A DNA stretch of 64,000 nucleotides. Origin: Leptasterias polaris. Lineage: Eukaryota > Echinodermata > Asteroidea > Forcipulatida > Asteriidae. Within the stretch, counting starts at the first letter, position 1. The number at the start of each line of letters is the position of its first letter. Position numbers and translations under genes: made by a program. Shown here piece after piece: positions 37,801 to 43,800 of the stretch. Below the pieces are notes generated by a model. The model did not search any database. It was given only the letters and a program-made list of their open reading frames with translations, and was not told the DNA's origin. Location: contig JAZGTN010000047.1 of the NCBI GenBank assembly GCA_037783415.1, forward strand, positions 3,968,001-4,032,000, read 5' to 3'.

Positions 37801-40800
37801 GTCTGTCTTCCCTCGCCACCGCGGTTGGCTTGGGTTGCGGGACCTTTTTTGAGAAAGCTGCTACGGGGAATATCGACCGTTCGGTCCTTCCCTTCCCCTA
37901 CAGTTACGGCTAGATTAAAAATAACTAGCCATCACGTAGAGCGAACTTTTCGCGGGAATCAACGACTCTGTCGTCTCCGATTTCACGCGAATTTACGCTC
38001 GGAGTGAAGTACAGTACCGAACATAACGAAGTCCACACTGTACGTACCTGCCCTAGCGTTTTAGTGATTTATCGGGATTATCGCGATTTATCGCGTTTTT
38101 AACACGATTTATCACGAAATATAATTCGCAATGAAAAAGGGCACAGCTAAGGGTCCGAGTGGTACCAAGGGTAAACCCATGAAAGGTACAACACACTCGA
38201 AGTCATCATCAGTCCTTGGACTCGTGACTTCACCCGGTCCTCAGGCGCGGGCTTCCTCAGGAAACTCAACGCCTCGAACAACCACTGGATTGCTAGCCCA
38301 GGCTACTCCAGGGAGTGAACTGGCGGGATCAGAGTTAGAGGCTTCAAGGGATCCTCCTCCCCTGCCCCATAGGGTGAGAGAATCCCAGTCAACTTCATTC
38401 ACTGATCGATGCTCAGGAGTACCGATGATTGACCCTTCATCGGAGTTCTCCCGGGGTAGTGCGACTGGCAGTCCTTCAGGCAAGAAGGCTAAGCAGAAAC
38501 GCCCAGTTTCCTCTTCTGATGATTCTTCAGCAACACCGAAGATCAAGAAGAAAAAGACAAAGGATACCATATCCTCTGCGGTTTTTATGAAGGCATTTGA
38601 TTCCATCAGTACTTCATTGGCCGCGATCGCCCAACAACAGTGGAGGGCGGCACCCGATTCACAACGGGCTCCCCCGCCATCCACCTTCCCGGACCCAGAC
38701 CCGGGGTTGATCATTCAGGGACCGATCATGGCAGCTCCACGCTATCCCAGCCTCCCAGACCCATCTGAGGTAGGCGGTAGTGAGCCAGAGGTGCCTCTCA
38801 CTCCAGGGCGTGCCCGTCGCCCACCAGGTTCACCAACGGCCATCTCACTACATCCCTCGACAACTTTTGGGGTCTCCGACAGTGAGGAACCCGAGGGGGA
38901 ACTGAGCTCACGTGAGTCACGTGTTTGCTCTGAGGAAGATGAGGCCGCGGACCCAAGCAGTTTTTCATCTTTTGAAACTCAGCTTAGGTTGATACAACGA
39001 GACATGGTACGTGTCCTTAAGCTACCGGCCGATGATACCCCAGAAGAGTCATCTGGACATCGTTCCTTTAAGACACGTACGGGAGGGGAGGAAACGCGTA
39101 GTACACCGTTCCCGACCCTTCCGCTAGATCGACTTTGTGTGGATCGCATTAAGAGCACAGCCTCTCTGAAGAAATGGATCCCGCACACGAGAAGATCGAA
39201 AAATTATTTTCAGTACCCACAGAAAGACTGTGAGGACTTTTTTACAGTTCCCACTATACCATCTACCGCTAAAGACAAGCTCTCGAGCGATGGAGGTAAG
39301 GCCTCGGCTAAGGCGATCTTCGCTGACAAGAGTAAAGCTCGATTGGAAGAGCAGATGAAGAAGATTGATGAGGCTGCTCGGTTTGGCGCCAAAACTAACG
39401 CCTTTCTTCTACTGCTGTCAGAGTATATTGTCTGCGCCTGTGAGGAGGGCGCTTCCACCCCAGCGGATATGCTTGCTGTAGCTTTTCGTTGTCTGGAGGA
39501 GGGCCTAAGGATGTCCCTAGAGCAGTTCACTCGGATCTCGCTCCAGGCTACACGATCCCGAAGGACAAACGTCCTGGAGACGTTGTACATCCCCTATGAC
39601 GGAGCAAAGAAAAAGTTGGAAGACATTTCTCTCCTTGGGAATGACCTCTTTGGAGGACAATTTCAAGAGGTCCTTGAGGCAGAGGCCAAGCGTCTGAAGA
39701 CAGCGGACAAACTGAACCTGCGGAAGCCAGTGGCGTCCAAGGCTAAGTTTGGAGGGAAGAAGACTAACAAGGTCAGCTTTACGCCACGTCCGGCGTTCCG
39801 TAAGGCCCTCAAGTCCTCTCACCAGCAGGCCCCTAGGGTATCTCCCAGCGCTGCTCCGGCAACACCTCGCTACTCCCAGCCTGTCCGTCAGAACTTCCAG
39901 ACGGGCGGCAGGGGCCGTGGCGCCGGTAGGCCCCCTCCCCCTCCCCGCTACTCGGGGGGGTGGAGGAGGTGACGTCCCACTCCCGACTCTGGCCCCCGAC
40001 CTGGGACCCGTCGGGGGCCGCCTCAGAGATTTCGCAGGGTCTTGGGACGCGATCACGTCCGACGCATGGGTGCTCGCAACGGTAAAACATGGCTACCGTC
40101 TGGAGTTCACGAGCACCCCTTCGTCGGACACCCTAGTTTGCGAAACGCCAGTTCCTGCAAACAGAGGAAAACGCCTGGCTCTAGAGAAGGAGATATCCTC
40201 CCTTCTAGAAAAACAGGCGGTGCGTCCGGTGACGGAATCAGAACAGTTCCAAGGGTTCCTTTCGACGTTTTTTCTAACGCCCAAAAAGGGAACCTCAGAA
40301 TGGCGACCAATCATAAATCTGAAACCGCTCAATCGGTTCATCAGACCGAGGCGCTTCCGGATGGAAACACTCAAAGTGATCCTGGAGTCGCTACCCAAGG
40401 CAGTGTGGGCAGCATCGATCGACCTAAAAGATGCGTACCTCCACATACCCATCTTGTCGGAACACTCCCAATACCTACGATTCAGGTATCGAGGGCACAC
40501 ATTGGAGTTCAAGGCTCTTCCTTTCGGACTCTCAACGTCACCAAGGGTGTTCACAAGAGTCACGCGAACAATCGCAGCCTATCTACGTCGTCGGAATATC
40601 ATGATTTATATGTATTTAGACGACTGGCTGGTTGTCGGCAGATCGGAAGAAGAAACGTCCCGAAATATACGGACTACCTGCGAGGTGACGAGGGCCGTAG
40701 GTTTCATCATAAACGAGGAGAAATCCCGTTTCATACCAACTCAGTCTCCGACATTCCTAGGCGCAGTTGTCGATCTTCAGAAAAGCGTGGTTTTTCCCAC

Positions 40801-43800
40801 AAAGGAACGCACCACAGCCCTGCTTCAGTGCGTGGACCTGTTCCTGTTCGGCACGACGGCCACAGCACGGGCTTGGTTAAAACTCCTGGGCCTCATGGCC
40901 AGTCTGGTAGACCTGGTTCCATGGTGTCGCCTTCGAATGCGACCACTTCAATTACATCTCCTGTCACATTACAGGCCGAGAAGGGACTGCATAACCATTC
41001 TTGTGCCAATCACCAATCACATTCATCTGCATCTTCGGTGGTGGCAACAAGAGGAAAATGTCAATTGCGGCCTGGGGATCCCTCAGAGGGCCCCACAGGT
41101 GACAATCTCAACCGACGCATCCAACAAGGGTTGGGGTGCGTCCCTGGGCCCGCGGCAGACAGCCGGAGAGTGGGGAACATTTTTCAGATCCCAACACATC
41201 AACATATTGGAGCTCCAGGCGGTCTTCAATGCTCTGCGACATTTTCGAACCGAGGTAAAAAACCGGACGGTTCTCATCAGAACGAACAACACGACAGTCG
41301 TGTCCTATATAAACAGGCAAGGGGGCACGCGGTCACCGCAGCTATGCCTCCTCACCTGGGATATATTTCGGTGGCTCATCCAGAACGAGGTAGTCCTGCG
41401 AGCAAGCCACATTCCAGGAGTGGAAAACACGGTGGCGGATGCATTGTCAAGGGGTACAGTGATCCCTACAGAGTGGACCCTGCACAACGGAGTAGCCCAA
41501 CAGATCTTCGCGACAGCGGGTCGACCACACATAGATCTCTTTGCGACAGAAATAAATGCCAAACTCCCGGTATTCTGCGCAAGGTTTCATCACCCCATGG
41601 CTTGGGCCACCGACGCCCTGGCCATAGACTGGACAGACATGTTCGCATATGCGTTCCCTCCGATATCCCTTCTCCAGAGAGTCATAGGGAAGATAGAGCA
41701 GGAACCGTGCCGAATTCTCCTGATCGCTCCCTTCTGGCCACGCCAGCCGTGGTTCCTGAGGCTAGTGAGACTCCTGATAGGGGATCCTTTAATCCTCCCG
41801 GATCGACACGATCTTCTATACCAACCACACTCCCGTCTACTGCACCCAGCGCCGGGAGACCTCCACTTGGCGTGTTGGCCACTGTCCAGCGATCCCTCAT
41901 TGCAGCAGGCCTTTCTAAGGAAGCTGCAGCCCTGGCAGCGAAGGGGCGTCGCCTCTCCACACGAAAGGTTTACGACAGTCGACTTCGACATTTTAGTCGT
42001 TGGTGTGCCGACCGATCGGTGGATCCGGTCACAGCATCTCTAGCAATGGTGTCGGATTTTCTGGTCCACCTCTTCAAATCCCAACTGAAGGTGGCAACGA
42101 TAAAAAAAATTACAGATCGGCCATTGCTGCGGTCCACGCGGGGTTCCCTGATAATTCCACAATCTCATCGAACCCTGTACTAACACAATTATTTCGGGGC
42201 ATGTTTAATGAAAGACCCCCAAGACAGAGGCTTGTCCCATCTTGGGACTTGGGGCGCGTGCTAGAGAACTTAGCAGCGCCTCCATATGAACCAGCGAACC
42301 TATCATCGCTGCTGCAACTTTCCACTAAGTTGGCCTTCCTTATAGCCGCAGCTTCGGCTAGACGGGGATGTGAAATCCAGGCACTAACAATCCACCCGGG
42401 TCACATCAGATGGGAACCGGGCGGGGTTCGTCTTGTGCCCAGGGCATCGTTCCTGACAAAGAATCAGACGGCAATCTTTACTCCGCCTGACATCTTCATT
42501 CCCGAAATTGCGTCGGTATCGTCGGTGCGATCAGACAGGCTCTGGTGCCCCGTACGTTGCCTCAAATGGTACCTGGAACGTACCAAATCACTTAGGGGGA
42601 ATTGCGATCAAATATTTATCTCAACTACTCCCCCACATGGTCCGGCCTCCAAAGATACAATCAAGCGATGGATTGTATCGGCGATAAAGTCGGCTAACCC
42701 CGACTGGCTGTCCGATAAGGACAAAGACAGTCAGGGAACCATACGTGCACACGACGTTCGCGCCGTGTCCACATCCTGGGCGTTCTTCAGAGGGATTTCT
42801 TTTGCAGAGATCTCACAAGCAGCTTGCTGGAAAGGCCCATCAACCTTTACCACCTGCTATCTGCGTGATGTGCTTCAGAACGAAGGTGCCTTTGGGAGAG
42901 CAGTGCTGTCAGCATCTCAACCCAGAAGGGAATCACAGCCAAGTGATCCCCCCAGGCGACGCCAGGACAAAACTTGAGGTGAGACCAAGAAAAAAAAGAG
43001 AAAAAAAAAAAAAAAAGGTGACTCGCCTACCCAACCTCCATGTTGCGGTGCTATTCTATGCATAAGTAGTAACTATTTGGGTAAGTGAATGAAATAGACT
43101 CCCCCACCACAGAAGTGTGGGATGAGTCTATGAATGATACTTACCCAAATAGCACCCCGCCCTCCTTCCCCACTCTTGGCTCGTAGTCAGGGTTACCTCT
43201 TAGATGATAAAAAGAAGGACGTAAGATGGCGGAGCTACTGCGTAGCATGCTGGGTGGGCACGAGAGGGCGCCCTATTGGTTGTCAATCTTTCTAGCGAAG
43301 TAGCCTGCCGGCTAGGAATATGCATAAGTAGTAACTATTTGGGTAAGTATCATTCATAGACTCATCCCACACTTCTGTGGTGGGGGAATTTTAAAGGTAA
43401 ACTTGATCAAAGCTCTCTTGTTCAACTAATAAAGGCAAACTCTATTAGTGTTCATTTCGACGAATGTCAACTTTTTCCCATCCAAGACAAAAGTCTTGGT
43501 AGTGGTTTGTGCTGTGAACTGCCCAAATAGGGCTAGTTCAGAAAAAAGAAAAATGATTCTGAAAAAGTTGGAATTCTGAAAATATGAAGAAATGAAATGT
43601 TTTATCACATCTTAACGTTATTTCATATAAACAAAATTAATCGATCGGACAAAGCTTATATTTTTAAGAACAACTTATACTTCTTGGTTTGAAACTAGTT
43701 TTGGTTCAGACTTGGCAAACTAATACCCCTCATTTTACGATTCAAATCAATTTAGTAATAATTGAAATGAAAAATAATTCATGAAGTCCGGCTTACATTT

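Larger units (their letters stand above)
36852..43386 (+). mobile_element. DIRS-type tyrosine-recombinase retrotransposon (6,535 bp)
   Basis: The ends are fixed by the internal complementary region: 43058-43100 is the exact reverse complement of 36852-36894 (43 nt), and 43101-43152 is the exact reverse complement of 43335-43386 (52 nt). This is the arrangement that lets DIRS elements close into a circle before recombinase-mediated insertion. Order: left inverted repeat, structured leader, ORF1 (Gag-like), ORF2 (RT, RNase H, methyltransferase-like), recombinase ORF, internal complementary region, right inverted repeat. No target duplication is expected or seen (flanks ttcca / aattt). Sense orientation in an intron of PTPN13. 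Two defects, in RNase H and in the recombinase frame, suggest the copy is not autonomous. Confidence 0.93.

Noticed and set aside
38241..40056. Minus-strand open frames of 126-179 codons within the DIRS element
   Set aside because: Antisense shadows of Gag-like and RT coding sequence with no recognisable domains.
40042..41880. Upstream part of a 713-codon open frame overlapping DIRS ORF2
   Set aside because: Shadow frame of the RT/RNase H region; only its last part (after about 41890) has recognisable recombinase content.
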